DNA of 64,000 nucleotides. Origin: Datnioides undecimradiatus. Taxonomy: Eukaryota > Chordata > Actinopteri > Lobotiformes > Datnioididae. The stretch is from the NCBI GenBank assembly GCA_008933995.1, contig WARS01000036.1, positions 7,239,285-7,303,284 of the forward strand, in the 5' to 3' direction. The translations under genes were made by a program, and so were the position numbers. Positions within the stretch are counted from its first letter, which is position 1, and each line of letters starts with the position of its first letter. The notes under the pieces are model-generated. The model was not told the DNA's origin. It ran no database searches and was given only the letters and a program-made list of their open reading frames with translations. Shown here piece after piece: positions 26,401 to 39,708 of the stretch.

Positions 26401-29400
26401 GATATAGGGAGAAAGAAAAGGTCAAGTTAAAGTAAACAGGCCAGAGAGAGTAAGGCAAAGAAATCTGTAACAATCAATATAATGACAACTGCAGTTAGAG
26501 CTATTATAATTAATAACATATGAGCCTCTCACATGGTCTACAGTGCTGAAGGCCTGAGTTTTTGCCTATAATTATGCTCCTAATTTTATCCCTAAATCAC
26601 CTCCTCTCCACTCATCAGCTCCAAAATCCCTCATACTGGAAGCAAGGACACCCTTCTCCCTTCTCCCTTGGTCTATCCGTTTCTACCCTCTCCCCTGGCT
26701 CCAAGCTCCAAGCAGCTGGCACAACGGGAAACATGGGAACATAAAGGATGGCTGCGAGCTTTAGTGAGAGACAATCAATAACCAGACAAACAAAAGAACA
26801 GCACAGTCCTGCATGTGAGAAGCTCCAAAGCAAAGAAGCATTCAATGCAGAGGCGGCGTCCTCCTGTTACCTTGTTCTGTTCTCAGCTGACTAAGAGTGA
26901 AAACCATGACCGCTGCCTGATACACACTGTATTAGTGATTCACAGTGAGCTAACAGACCTATGAACAGTTGGATCTAACTCCTACCCCGTTTCACCATTC
27001 TGCTTATGTTATCATGCTCTGCTCACAGCTGTTCAAAGTACCAATATTCCCCAAGATACCTGCTACATATGTAAGCAAGTGTGCACAAACACACAGTAAT
27101 TTGTTCAGTCTTAACAAAGCTGTGACAGTTGCTATAGCAAGGGTATAAAGTGAAGGGAATGTGTCAATGGAGAGGATGAAGTAAGAGACACTACACTACA
27201 TATTTATCAGTATAACAACATTTAGGTTTGTAATAATTTGAAGTACACTGATACACTGTCTGTATCATATGCAAATTGTGACAATTTTGAAACAAAGAGG
27301 ATGATCAACATGAAATGACATGATGGGATGCGTGCAGCTATTTAACAATTATTGACTGTAGATCAAGAAATGGGATTAGACAAGATTGGGGTGTCTCCTT
27401 TGTAGTTGGACCTGCAAATGCTGTGAGAAAATCCAACAAGCAAAACAAAGAATTTCCTATCTCATTGCAATCCCCCTGATTTGCAAGATTTCCCATCTTG
27501 CTATAAGAGTCATTAAACAAACAGATTTCGGGACAAGCATAGCTAGCATACAGACATTTGGTCACAGTGACATTGACAGTGTTTTTAATTTCCTGTGAGT
27601 TCAGTTTTATTTAGCCATTCCACAGGCAACCAAACATTCCTGGAAACTATCTTTTTCTAGCGATTGTGCATTCCTGTTTGCAATTTGCATTTGAACAACT
27701 GAGAAAAGCAATATTGCTCTTCATAGTTTAATGCTGCATGCACACTCAACAGTACCAAAAATATTATACTACTACAAAAATTTCCCTTCCAAGTTCTAAT
27801 AACAACCACTGCCTGTTTGGAGTCTGAATGAATGTTCTTTGCAAGTTGTAACATTCACAAAGCATCCTGTAAAAGAATGGACTGGAGGAGAATGAAGTGT
27901 TTATCAGACATGGAGTTCATGTATCATTTTATAAACTCAACCTCGATCCCAGCATACACCCATCTAAGTTCCCCAAGGACAAGCTATCATCTCTCCCCAG
28001 ACTCTGCTGTGTTAGATTAGTGTGGCTTTGGAGTGACAGGGTCAGACTCGATGCAACTTATATTAACTGATTACTTCCTGGGCATTCTGACTGGTTTCAT
28101 ATGTTTTTGAAACTATATTAGTTCAACAATTCCTCTTGTAGTAAGTAAGTCTTTGAATTGGAAAGCCCACAATGCCAGTGATCAAGAATTGCTTGGTCCT
28201 CTTGCTACAAAATATTTTCTTAAACTTTTTATTACATATGAGTGGTTGCGGGCAGTTGTTAGTCAGAAATGAATCATAGTTTGGCACATTGTTTCAGTGT
28301 ATGGTACAAGCTGTGGCAGTTGAATGCTGATCTGTGCTATGATTTGAATGTGGAGGCCTGTCTGACTGATTAACTGCTGTTATTTTTGCATAAAAAATAA
28401 TTAAAAGAAACTGCTGCAGCTGAAAAAGTTGTGTCAGCTTCACTGCCATAATAACAGCATTTAAAAGTCTGTTAGTAATTAGCAATGACAGCATTATTGT
28501 TTCGGGAAAGTCTCTGCTACATAAACACCCAAGCAAATTCACACACACGTTAGCTGATTGAAATAGATGATTTCCAAAATGCAGACCTAAAAAAACAGAA
28601 GAAAAGAGATACAGCGTGAGGAAGAGAGATACTATATAAATATGTTAGAGAGCTGTTCATGTCACTGAGTAAGTTTGCCAGAATATGAACAAATAGCAGT
28701 GCCAAGTCAACTGTGATGCTCCACAAAAACTTGTTGCTTTACCCCTCCAACACTTGCGTTCAACACATTACATGCATGAAGGTGGTAGTTACTGATGAAA
28801 CATGAATAGTTTCAACATATATAACAAGTGTCTGTATTACTCATAAAGTAAACCCACACGACAAAACTCTCCATGCAGCCTGTCCATGTGCGCATGTTTA
28901 AATGTGAGAGTGTTTGTGTACAGGTCCAGTCACCATATCTGACCACAGCGTTGCCAGCCAGCTGACACAAGGAGAAAGGACTGACTGTGCACATGCAGAC
29001 AGAAACAGACACACACAAGCAGGCTTCAGCATGGTGTAAACACAACTCGTCATGTAACTAAGCAACCTCTTTTAAATGCCTTCTTGTTTCCAGTCATCAT
29101 AAACAGCAAACCAGAGTCACAGAGTGAAGTGAAATATAAAGTATAAAACTAAACTCAATCATATATGGGCCCCTTCATGTTTACCTGAATCACATAAGAA
29201 AGGGTACATTACCACATGTCCAGAGTGGAATGGCTTTGATTCCACCCCAAATTATTGTCTTAAAAGGTTGAGAAAACAAACAGTATGTTAAGCTGTGTTT
29301 CGCTACAGGGCAGTTCTGTTCTCAAAGTGGAGACAAAGAGCAATTCGAGCTGGTGTGGCTCTCCACTTCTGACCCACTTGTGCCCCCAACCATGCTATCC

Positions 29401-31123
29401 AAAAAGCTGGCAGACTCACAGTTATTCAGATAGCTGAGCTTTTAAACTAACTTAAAAGAGTTGCCAGCATTACTTTATATTGTTTGTACTGTAGCTTGGT
29501 AACATCCACCCTGATTTCTCCTCACAATACATTTAACAAGCCAACTATTTGTGGTTGGGGTATATGTAACTAAAGGCTATAAACACAGTGACCCACACCT
29601 GTAGTGCAGTTTCCTACATTTGCCAGATATATTTTTCCCCAATAAACAATCTAAAACTACCTAATATACACATCATCCCCTCTTTATTTATAATTGATGA
29701 CCTGAGTGCTGAAGCTGATCACATTAACCTCTGGCATTCACAACTTCTCACCTCAGACACCTACACAGCATCGACTGCTCCACTACACTCTACCATGCAA
29801 TAACACCACAATGTGGACAGTTTGAAGCAAACTAATGTTTTGACTGTTATTCTCTTTATATACCAGCAATATCATTTCTGTTAGTGTTTGTAAAACTAAA
29901 CTTTCTGCCTTTCTTCCATAACTCCAATATTTTAGAGTTATGATCACACTTGTCAAGGCATTTACCCTTATTCTCTGTAACTGGCTGCTGAATAAAACCC
30001 AACAGTCTGGTACATGACTAATGGCAAATTGAAGTTACTAAATATGCCAAAAATCTAAACCAAAAAGATGGCACTGTTCACATATCCCCCCTTACAAGAC
30101 CTCTGAACTAGACTGCCTGCAGTACAGTGTCCTTGGAGCTTGAATGCTCTGGCCAAAAACAGTGTGGCCTTGAGGGTAGCCACTGAAGATATGTGAAACA
30201 AGCTACCATCTCAAATTCACTGTGAGACAGTGGGCATGAAATCTGTAGACCAGTTGATAGTCCTAGTAATGGATTATGCTTTCCAAATCTAGCCTAAGTG
30301 TTGATCCTTTGATCCCCAATGTAATCGGTTTCCCCATTCTGGATGCTGGCCAAACCAAAGGGACACTGAGCTAAGGATTCTGATTGGCTTTGCTTGTAAC
30401 CTCTCGCCCCTAGCCTCAACTATGGCTGTTTGTCCCTAAGGGGTTACTGCAGGTCAACTTCATCATTAATCACACAGCCAGATGAATGGCACAGGCTTTG
30501 CCAATGAACTCGCAGCAGGGTGGTGCACTACGAGGGAAGACCACCCTTTAATGAGATGAGACAGGTTGAAACTCCAGTGTGGGAAAAGCAGCTTCTCTGT
30601 GGAAGTGTTATTTAGTGAGATTTTACAAGCTTCGTTGTTGTATGATATATGAAAGCACACCAAGTCGCACAGTAATAACACCGCTTTAGAAAACATAAAC
30701 ATCATATCAAGATTAATTTCCAAGAACAGCTCTAAAGTGTGACAACCTTTACAATGATAATAATTCTTGTTACAGCGACGATATCTGACAGCACACAGGA
30801 ATCATTCTTGCAGAACCAGCTGCTCATTCTCTAACAGAAACACACATTCTTCCACACTAAGCATCTTGTGGTATATTTAGTACCACGACAACTGCACGGC
30901 ACATCTGCCTTTCCTTTCATTCCCAGTGGCACGCTGGGAGCACCACATGACATCCATGCACATTAACACACACACATGTCCTCTCTCTATGTCTGTCTCA
31001 CATGCTGTCAAGACCTGAAGACAGTTATCAGAGTGAAAATCACACCTACACCAGCTATCATCCCTTAAAATCAGCCTTCACCCTAATGAGAAGGGAAGAA
31101 CAGAGAGGGAAACAGAGTCTTAC

Positions 31124-31215
31124 CGGTGAGATTCTGTCCACGGGAGACACCAGGGAACGGACGCAAGAGAAATGTGTCTGACCGATGAAAACCCAACGAG
31201 AGACGCCTCCCCGTG
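31124..31215 (-). other. candidate non-coding first exon (possibly myo16)
   Basis: Read on the minus strand, a CpG-containing segment (GGGGAGGCGTCTCTCG ... TTGCGTCCG ...) ends in ACCG followed by a strong donor, GTAAGA, at 31123. It contains no ATG, as expected of a 5' untranslated exon. An RFX X-box and a CRE-like site lie about 50-90 bp upstream. The nearest minus-strand gene downstream is myo16, which in mammals also has upstream non-coding exons. The TSS side is a guess. Confidence 0.35.
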
Positions 31216-31288
31216 CTCCACCACCAAATCAATTTCACACTCTCTCACCTCCCCGCCACTGTGATGTCATTCATTCATCCGTTTCCCC

Positions 31289-31302
31289 GTAGCCATGGCA
31301 AC
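31289..31302. promoter_or_regulatory. consensus RFX X-box
   Basis: GTAGCCATGGCAAC matches the X-box consensus GTNRCC-N2-RGYAAC at every defined position. It sits about 90 bp upstream (in minus orientation) of the candidate first exon ending at 31124. TGATGTCA at 31262-31269 is one base off a CRE. Confidence 0.55.
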
Positions 31303-31788
31303 TCTGCCGCTTGGAGCTGTTCATTCTTTTACATCTGTCTTTCTCTCTCTCTTTCTGTGTCCCTCCCCCTCTCCAGACACCAGTGAACCCAGCCTACTTA
31401 CTCAATCTGAGGGGTACAGTTACACCCCCAGCCTCTACAACCACCCGCCTCTTCACTACTATTACATTGTGGAGCTGGTGTAAAAAAATGAGTAGGAGGG
31501 TACAAAACACAGAGAGGGGAGGCGCCTAGATTCACCTCATGTAACATACACGCCCCAAAGACTTTGTGGTCAAACAGGCATACTTTTGTCAAGGCTGCCC
31601 GTACAGAAAGAGCAGGCAGACAATAGAGCTGGCAGACAAGTGAGACACAACAGAGCCTGAATAGGTGAGCCTGGAAATCTCTTGTTTAAACGTGAGCCAG
31701 CTGTCTCATTTGCACGCAGACAAACAGAAAAAAACAACACTTAACAGAGCCTAAATGCTGATGCACAGATGTCTATAACTCCTTAGTA

Positions 31789-31831
<43 letters not shown>
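31789..31831. repeat. compound (CT)n(CA)n microsatellite
   Basis: A CT run that changes to a CA run at about 31806. Confidence 0.93.
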
Positions 31832-33299
31832 CCTGCAGTGAAGTGTGAGGTGATGAATAGTTAATGACCACCACATTATGACCACCATCATTACAACTGT
31901 GCCTCTCTGCTAATAATCCCCAAGTTGACCTTGGAAAAGGGGGAGGGAAATCTGGTCACCGTGAGACAAATCAAACAAAGACACACACTTACACACACCA
32001 GCACCCTGTGTGAAGCCTCCTTCTTTATTCAATTATGAGCTGCTTTCCTTTACTGGTCCAATTTTTTTACCAAGCAATCCCTCTCTTCACAACCTCAACA
32101 TGCTTAGGATGTTCATCACTACCTCATTTTAACCATTTAACCCGCTCATCTTGTACTCACCACTGTTTATATATTTTTTTAATCATTCTCTAGCATCACC
32201 ACTCCCACCTATTTTCACCTTAGCTGCAGAACTGAAAGAGTCACTAAGAGGTATTCAACCACATGGATGAAGAAGAGAAGGGCAAAAGTGGGAACAGGAA
32301 GACACATAAGAGTAAAAAAAATCAAATAACTACTGCTCAGGTCAGGTCAGGATGGCACAAGGGAAGCAGAGGCACAGGCTGAAAAAGTAATTATGAAATG
32401 GACAAGTAAATCCAGAAGCCTAAAAAAATGATAAAGTTATGTCCCTGGAAAAGATGGGGATCTCCTCTCTGTCACATGTCTTGTCACACATCATCTGTTT
32501 TTTAATTAGCTTCCATGCTTTCCTCCTGGAAAATCTCTCCATCTGTCTCTCTCAATTCCTTGCTTATCATTCTTAATCTCTATGTTGCTTCTCCCATAAT
32601 TAACGATGGTCTTACCAAACCAGTAAAGTAAACAAACAAATTTTCAATTTTTAGCCTGATTTTAACAAATGCTGACTGATGTGTTCAAGCATTATGAACA
32701 CTATTTTTTTAACAAATAACAGTTTGCCTTAAGAAATCTCTAAGCATCATTATGCTAAAAATCTCATTTCGGAAAGTAAAACAATTTTGCCATTACTACT
32801 GTAAAGTTACAGAGTGAGGATACTGTGAGTACTTACATGCTATCAGAGAGAGGTAGAGGATCAACATCCTGCTGCTGATGCTGCCACTGATAATGATGCT
32901 GACAGACGTTAACCCCAATTGTGACATCAGCTCAAATGTTCGCTTAAATGTTAACATTACACGAACAACCGACACAAAAACGATATTTTTTAACAATTTT
33001 CCAGCATTGGTTGTGTGTGGTCATATCTTCATCTTCATGTATTTTTGTGATCTCACAAAATATCAAGTTACTATTACTTGTACTGCGCGGGGGTAAAAGC
33101 AGCACAATAGTCGAAATATGTTCAGCACAGAAATAACAGCGCAGCGTGAAGAAGTAACCTGATATCAGTACCGAAATCACTTAAAAAAAAAAAAAACACT
33201 AATTCAGTGTGGGGTTGTTGTTTTTTTTACAATACCATAATTTTCAACACAAAAAATAATTCCAACCAACCATAAATGTTATAATTTTGCTGACCTTGT

Positions 33300-33730
33300 C
33301 ATCCTGTGGTTTACTTCCGCTTCTATTGTCATAAAGCACGACTGTAGCTAACGTTAGCATGACGTATATATTCGGTGTTAGCGTTAGCTTAGTTGTGGTC
33401 TCTCACAAAATGCTATACCTCAGCGACGATAAAAATGTTCTCTAATGTAATAGAGTGCTTCTTCCCTGACAGCCTGATTTGCCTTTGTTTTTGACTGACC
33501 ACTCCTATAAAGTTGTAAAAGTTACTATGTCAAATTCCAAGTTTTCTTTGCTTTCCTCCCTTGTGGCTCATCGCTAGCTCACTCAATGACGCAGGTCTAA
33601 AGCCGTTGCCTTGACGATAATGCATTGACTTAGACAGGCGTAGTTAGCAGTAAAAAGTAGTTAAAATAAACATTACAACGGAAGCCCCACAGCGAATGTG
33701 CATTCAAGGTTTTTACGACGCTAAAAGGTA
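33300..33730. promoter_or_regulatory. promoter-like island with ETS and GCTAACGTTAGC motifs
   Basis: CpG dinucleotides are locally more frequent than in the AT-rich flanks. An ETS-type core (ACTTCCGC), GCTAACGTTAGC with a nearby GTTAGCGTTAGC, TGACGTAT and TGACGCAG are present. On the plus strand a short frame starting MCIQGFYDAK ends at a donor-like AAAAG/GTAAAG at about 33728. On the minus strand GACAAG/GTCAGC could be a weaker donor. Such motif clusters often mark fish promoters, and the abhd13 promoter in this window has the same one. No downstream exon was recognised; it could drive a lncRNA. Confidence 0.3.
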
Positions 33731-36294
33731 AAGTATGTTTTTTTTTTCTTATATAAAAATGTATAATTTACTTTAAACTTCCAAAGCATTATAATCAGCC
33801 TACACTCCGGCAAGTAGTAAAATAATGATGACCTTAAATTTAGATGTGCAATTCTTACTATTTGTCTCGGCTTTGCGCTCATACAATGTCAATATCTGTG
33901 GCCTAGTTATTTTATTCTTAATTATTGAATTATTATTCATATATAATATGAAATTGAGCTATGCAGCTTTGCATTCTTGTTCATCTGAACTAATCCCTAA
34001 AGGATGAAATGGTTAAAGAACCACAGTAGGAAGTAGGAAGTTTTTTTGTTTTACTTTTATCTAAGTATTTTTAAAATTAATTTACAGTTAAACAATTTAA
34101 GTGTTTTGGTAGGCTCAAAAGGCAAGCTTGTTCTGCTGACCTCCTTTTTTAAAAATTGGTGTGATGCATCATTTTGATGACATTCGAATCCATGCACCCT
34201 CTGTGTTAGTGTCACATTTTTTTGTTCACGCTGGGTGCACTGCTATGCTATTCTCAACACAGATGAACACACACAACTAAGGTGGGCAAATTCAATTAAT
34301 GCACTTAAGTAATGGTTTTAATAGGTTACATTTCAGTCAACAGACACAGACATCCACATAATTACAAGCATAAATTTCTTATCCTATGTCTCTATGTGGC
34401 TTCTAATACTCTATAATACTCAAGATAAATGACTCTAGCAAAATGTTTCTTAACCTGAAAGCATTGCATTGGTACGTACAGTATGAAACCTGACTTTACA
34501 GAGTCGGACAACAGACGACTTGTGCTGTGTAGAAACATTGAGATACAGGATTATGGCCTCTCATGAAGCCGTAGGTCTCTGTGTATGTATTATGGACTGA
34601 AATATACATACTGTCTTCCGACTGGATGGTTGTTTTCTGATGTAGCTGCCAGAGTAGTTACTTGTTCTAGCTGTGCAGAGAGTTGGTTTGATTTGCTCTC
34701 GCCTGGTTGTTGCTCACATTGCATCATACATTTGCATGAAGTTGAGCTTTTCTGAACTTTCCTCTGTAGTCCTGCAGAGCTCCCTTTTTAATCTCTGGAA
34801 CTCAGCAGGCAGCCATTCATGATGAAAAGCTGCCTATCATTTTTTCAGCTTTTTAGTTTTTAATATGAGCGCTGGACTTATCACACTTAACCATGACTTT
34901 ACAACACTGTCTTACACTTATGTACTTATCAGCCCCATGTTACGGTGAAGTATGTGTGTGGCCTTGGATCTAGTTGAGCTAAGCTCCCTCAGTTCTTTGG
35001 TCAATAAGCAGATGTAAGAAGGATGAATGAAGATGGAGACTGAGAACACAAGTTAGAACAAGGAGGTTAGAAAGAGAGGTGGGAGAGGTTTAAGAGTAAG
35101 TGTGTGGTTGATCTGGGAATTGGGGTTCAGCAGGGGCATGAAATTACCACACCAGAGGTTTAAATCCACGGACACACGCCACCTTTAATCCAAAGCTGGA
35201 GCAATTCCCATCACAGTATGGTCCAAGATGTTGCTTTACCTGAACATTTTTCCTGTCTTCATAGCACTTATCTGCACTCACAGAAATAAGCAGAGGATAT
35301 GATGAGACTGACACATCACCACTTCCTCTATACCAACTCCTCCTCTTTGCCATTCACATTACTCTTATCATTTTAATTTCTCTCTTTTTCTTTCATGGTG
35401 TTCCACCATCAATCCAGCTGTGTATTTGTCTTCTTCTCTACTGTTTGCCTCCTGCACTCTACTTCTTGTCCCACTCTTTCATCTGGGTATCCACCATCTC
35501 TCTGATCCCCTCTGTTGTATACCACAGACTGACAGGGATCTATAGGAGATCAGCATGATAGTATGTGGGAGTGTTTCATGGCATTGTCAGAGAGGGGCAT
35601 CATGCCCCATTAGGTATTGACCTAATTTGATTAGGGTTGAATGTGAGAGATGACATGTTTGAAATCAAACACACACAAACATCACAGCCTGACGTTATCT
35701 TTCATCTCAGCATAAACTCCCCCCACGGCTTCTCGGATAGATCAAAGCGGTGTTTTTAAAGGGAATGCTTAACCGATCCTGTTCAAATCATTAGCATGGC
35801 TCTGCAGCTGGGCTCATACTCAGCACTCTAATATACACTGTCTAGCTGGAGGCAAGAAAACCTAGGAGGTGGACAAGTATTAGTGTGCAAGGGGGTTGGC
35901 CTGTGTGTGTGTGCATTTGTGTTAATGTTTGTGTGTGTGTCGGAGGCTTATTTGTAATGATGGGACCAGTAAAGTATTTACACTTTATACACCTGCCCTT
36001 ATACACATTTCAGAAAGGGAAGGGGGCTAACTGCTTCACAAGCTACTCTCTTTGTCCCTTTTATCTGTCACTTCTTTCCTGCCACTTTTGTCCCCTTTTT
36101 GAAAAAGACCTTCACCATCTCCTCTTGTCGCCATCCATCATGCTGTTTCTCCCACCTCCCACCTCCCACCTAAACACCCTGAATTACCTTGTGCTCTTTT
36201 TTTTCTATCCAAAAGTACAAAATCCAGCACTGTACAGCTCTACCACTGCTGCTCAGGGAACAAACAGACAATAAGCCATACATGTACACATGTG

Positions 36295-36298
<4 letters not shown>

Positions 36299-36330
<32 letters not shown>
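36299..36330. repeat. (CA)n microsatellite
   Basis: Sixteen CA units. Confidence 0.95.
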
Positions 36331-36332
<2 letters not shown>

Positions 36333-38515
36333 TGTAGCAGAAGCAAGTGCTGACAAGCCCAGACACTGACCCTGACATTGATGTCCCTTTCAGACGTGGT
36401 GCCTGATAATAGCACTGGAAGGGAAACAAAGTCAGCAAGGCCGCCAGTCACATGCCAGCGGCAGCAAGCCTGCATTAATATGAGGAAGTCTTCTATAGAA
36501 AGATGAGGTCACATGGGGAACAGCCTCCCCCCACCCCTGACAAAGACTACTATCATATAGGGCTCGGCCAACCTTTGTGTCAGCTGGTACACCTGTTTAG
36601 TCTTGAACTCATGGTGACTGCTCCGCTTTGATGATATTGTTTCATCAGATGGGGGAAAATCTCCGACCAAAGGTTTGGATTTAATCTTGGCCTGCTGGAA
36701 GTGTTCCACTCCCAAATAACATGTTGCTGCTGCTGCCAGCAGTGCTTCCCACCACCTGTCATTAGCTTTAGCCGCTGTTTGAGTCGGCCAACTGCCCAGT
36801 CCCATGAGTCCTACTTATAAGAATAGTCCGGGGTTTCATCCACATCTCAGGATCTTTTTTCAACTCATGCAGACTCCTGAGATATATAGGAAGAAGAGAA
36901 ATGCACATAAGAAAGGTTAGGGATTTACACCTCCTGCTTATTTTAAGACTATTTTAAGTATTTGTCACATTTACAAAAACTTGACTCCATCTAAACAAGC
37001 TCTTATGTTAAGTCTAAGACCTGTTCAATTAACTGTATCTGTCAGACATTGTGAGTCCTACTATGTTATAGGAGAGCAATGCTTGTTTGGTAGAGGAATG
37101 AGGATTGGGGAATTGTGTTTTATAAATAATATGTAACCGGAGTAGCATTGCTGTTGTTTGGAGAAATAAAAGTGTACCTTTGAGCATTTATTTTTGACGT
37201 TATATTCAATCCAATCCTTTATCAAAAAATAACCTATGAAATTTACCAACACTTAAAGTAATGCAGCATTAAACCCAATGCTGTCCACTCCTATTCCTAA
37301 TGCATGCCCCCTGCACATTTCCAGTCATAAATGACAGACATCAGGCTAAAAGTACACCAATTATAAATAGCACATATTGGTGTGGATTACAAAATTGCAC
37401 TAATCAGCTTTGTGAGTGAAACAAATCTGTGGCTTCCCCAGATGAACGGTAACCCCCTTTAATCCCATCCCACCCCCACTTCTGTCTGCCCAGTCAGCTG
37501 TCTGCCTTCTGACGTCAGGCACATGAAATGCATCTATCTGCCCTGTGTCTGTGTGTATGTATACATATGCTTTTTTCTGAAGGAGTTGGGGGGAGGTGGT
37601 GTCCATCAGAGGAGTAGCAAAAGAAATCCAGTAAGCGTGGTAACCAGCCATTCCCATCTAAGAATAGCTCAGACCAAGGGTCAGACATCAAAAATGTAGA
37701 CAAAGGCTTTTGACCAACAGGAGGCCCACAGTTGGAGGCATTAGCAAAGTGGAATTCCTCACCAGTCTGACTTGACTGATCAGACAGCAGACAGAAATAT
37801 TCCAGGTAACAGGTGGTGGCTGTATTTTCTAGTTCTTCCTCTCCGAATTTTATGCTGCTGTGACTTTCACGACCTCACCACAGTTCCTCTGTGAATGAGT
37901 ATTCCCCTCCTTAATCATGCACAAAAGGTGTCATTTAAATCTTGCCAAAGCAACAGGGCCTCAGCATTACACCACAGCCGGTGGGCTGCTTTACATGAGT
38001 GAAACTGTGGGGGGGGGCTGTATATTCCTTGAACACCTCTGGAGCTCTGACAGCAGCAGATCCATCAAGAAGCTTTCTTGCAGGGAAAAGTCTTTGCACA
38101 GACATCCTTCTCTCCCCATCCTCCTCCTGCTCTTCGTCATCGTCCTCCTCTGGTCATAAATCAACCCATAATTATCAGGCAGGGTGGTGACTAAGTCTTG
38201 AGACCATGTGGCTCAACAGCTGACCACAGCACAGGAGACTGGGCCGTGTCCTGACACAGACCGACAGACTACAGCTTTCAGACATTAGCCTCTTGCCGGC
38301 TACACCCACAGACCAGCACGGCACGCTTTGCCGTGCTCCAAAGGAGAGAAATATGAAAGAAGAAAGTTGCGCCAGAAGGCAACCGCTGGAAAATGCCATT
38401 GTGGAACCATGTGGTTGAGATAATCTTTTCAGTTTAAGAGAGAGTGATACCTCCATGCAATGCTGGCAGACACGCAGGCCCACAATCTGGCTGAGCAAGA
38501 AGACAGATGGGTGCA

Positions 38516-38552
38516 GCACACACACGCATACACACACACACACACACACACA
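38516..38552. repeat. (CA)n microsatellite, interrupted
   Basis: A CA run with a CGCATA interruption near its left end. Confidence 0.93.
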
Positions 38553-38681
38553 TCTTGTTGAAAGGGGGGGCTGTGACCGAAATGGCTGTTTCTCCTTGTA
38601 CATCAGTTTACTGTGATTGATTTATTTTACAGAGTGTTTAACAGTTATCATATCATAATTGGGATTTAACACCAACAGGTT

Positions 38682-38684
<3 letters not shown>

Positions 38685-38719
<35 letters not shown>
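38685..38719. repeat. (CA)n microsatellite
   Basis: An uninterrupted CA run of about 17 units. Confidence 0.95.
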
Positions 38720-38722
<3 letters not shown>

Positions 38723-39665
38723 TATGTGTAGACTCTCAGCCCTCTGAATAAGCCCATCTGTGAGCCCCTGTGAAACAAAAGCAGAGTTTTGTGGGGGGAC
38801 ACAGGCAGAGTTATGTTCCTGTCTGTTTCTCAGCTACGTTCTGTCACAGGGCAGAAAGAGCTTGACAGAGTAGAAAATCTGTCTCCTCACTGCTCTCTTG
38901 TGTCTACCCGTAACATCTCTTCTGTCTCTATTTCATCCTTTTTGTTACTTTTTCTGCCCATACCTTTCCTGCTCTTTTTGTCCCTCCTCTTTCTCTCTAA
39001 AAACTGGCACACAAGTGTCCACCGTACACATGACACCATACATGGTGTTTGGGTGAAAGCTGCCCAAGGTCCTCTGAAACTGGGACGATTCCCAGCTGAC
39101 AACCAGTATACCTAAAGGCTTTTTTGGAGGAGTGTGTGTTTGTGTGTGCAGTGAACAAGCCAACAAACCTGTTTTCCTTTTTTTTTTTTTTTTTTTCTAC
39201 GCTACCGGCCAGCACTCACACACAGACACATACACACGCACAGCATCTCTGGGCAAACAACAGTATGCAAGATTGAAAAAAAGGAATTGGAACAAAGGCC
39301 AGTCTACAGACAGTGAACAAAGACAGTGGCCATGTAAAAAGAAGAAATGTCCTTTCTCCTGGAAAACATGTTGTAGATGGGATGCAGACAGAGGCAGAAA
39401 CTGTTTGTTAAATGTTTGCTCAGTTACTGTAACACATTCATGCAAAGAATAAAGGAATCAAAATCAAGTGGGAACAAATAGCTAATGGGCAACACTGTGC
39501 CATCAGGCCCTGTGTGATTGGTAAACACAGAAACTCACACACAGACAAACAGGAAATAAGTGGCACTGTACCTCACTGCAACATTTCCTCGTACTTCTTG
39601 ATGCTTTCTTGCCAGGTTGGAAATAACATCCAGAGACAATCAGGTCTCAGCTGCAAAGATCTGAA

Positions 39666-39704
<39 letters not shown>
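39666..39704. repeat. compound (CA)n(GA)n microsatellite
   Basis: A CA run changes to a GA run. Further GA-rich imperfect sequence follows at 39776-39898. Confidence 0.93.

Positions 39705-39708
<4 letters not shown>

Larger units (their letters stand above)
14199..31122. other. upstream/5' intronic region of myo16, no coding exon found
   Basis: About 17 kb to the right of the myo16 start codon. It holds a GGCAGG-rich degenerate tandem tract (19.86-19.94 kb), a CpG-bearing promoter-like segment (20.0-20.3 kb), CA/GT microsatellites and one diverged interspersed repeat (16.7 kb). Reading frames here are short or of low complexity. If myo16 transcription starts near 20.2 or 31.1 kb, most of this is intron. 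Confidence 0.5.

Noticed and set aside
38175..38603. 142-codon minus-strand ORF
   Set aside because: Driven by a CA microsatellite (poly Cys-Val) with no domain.
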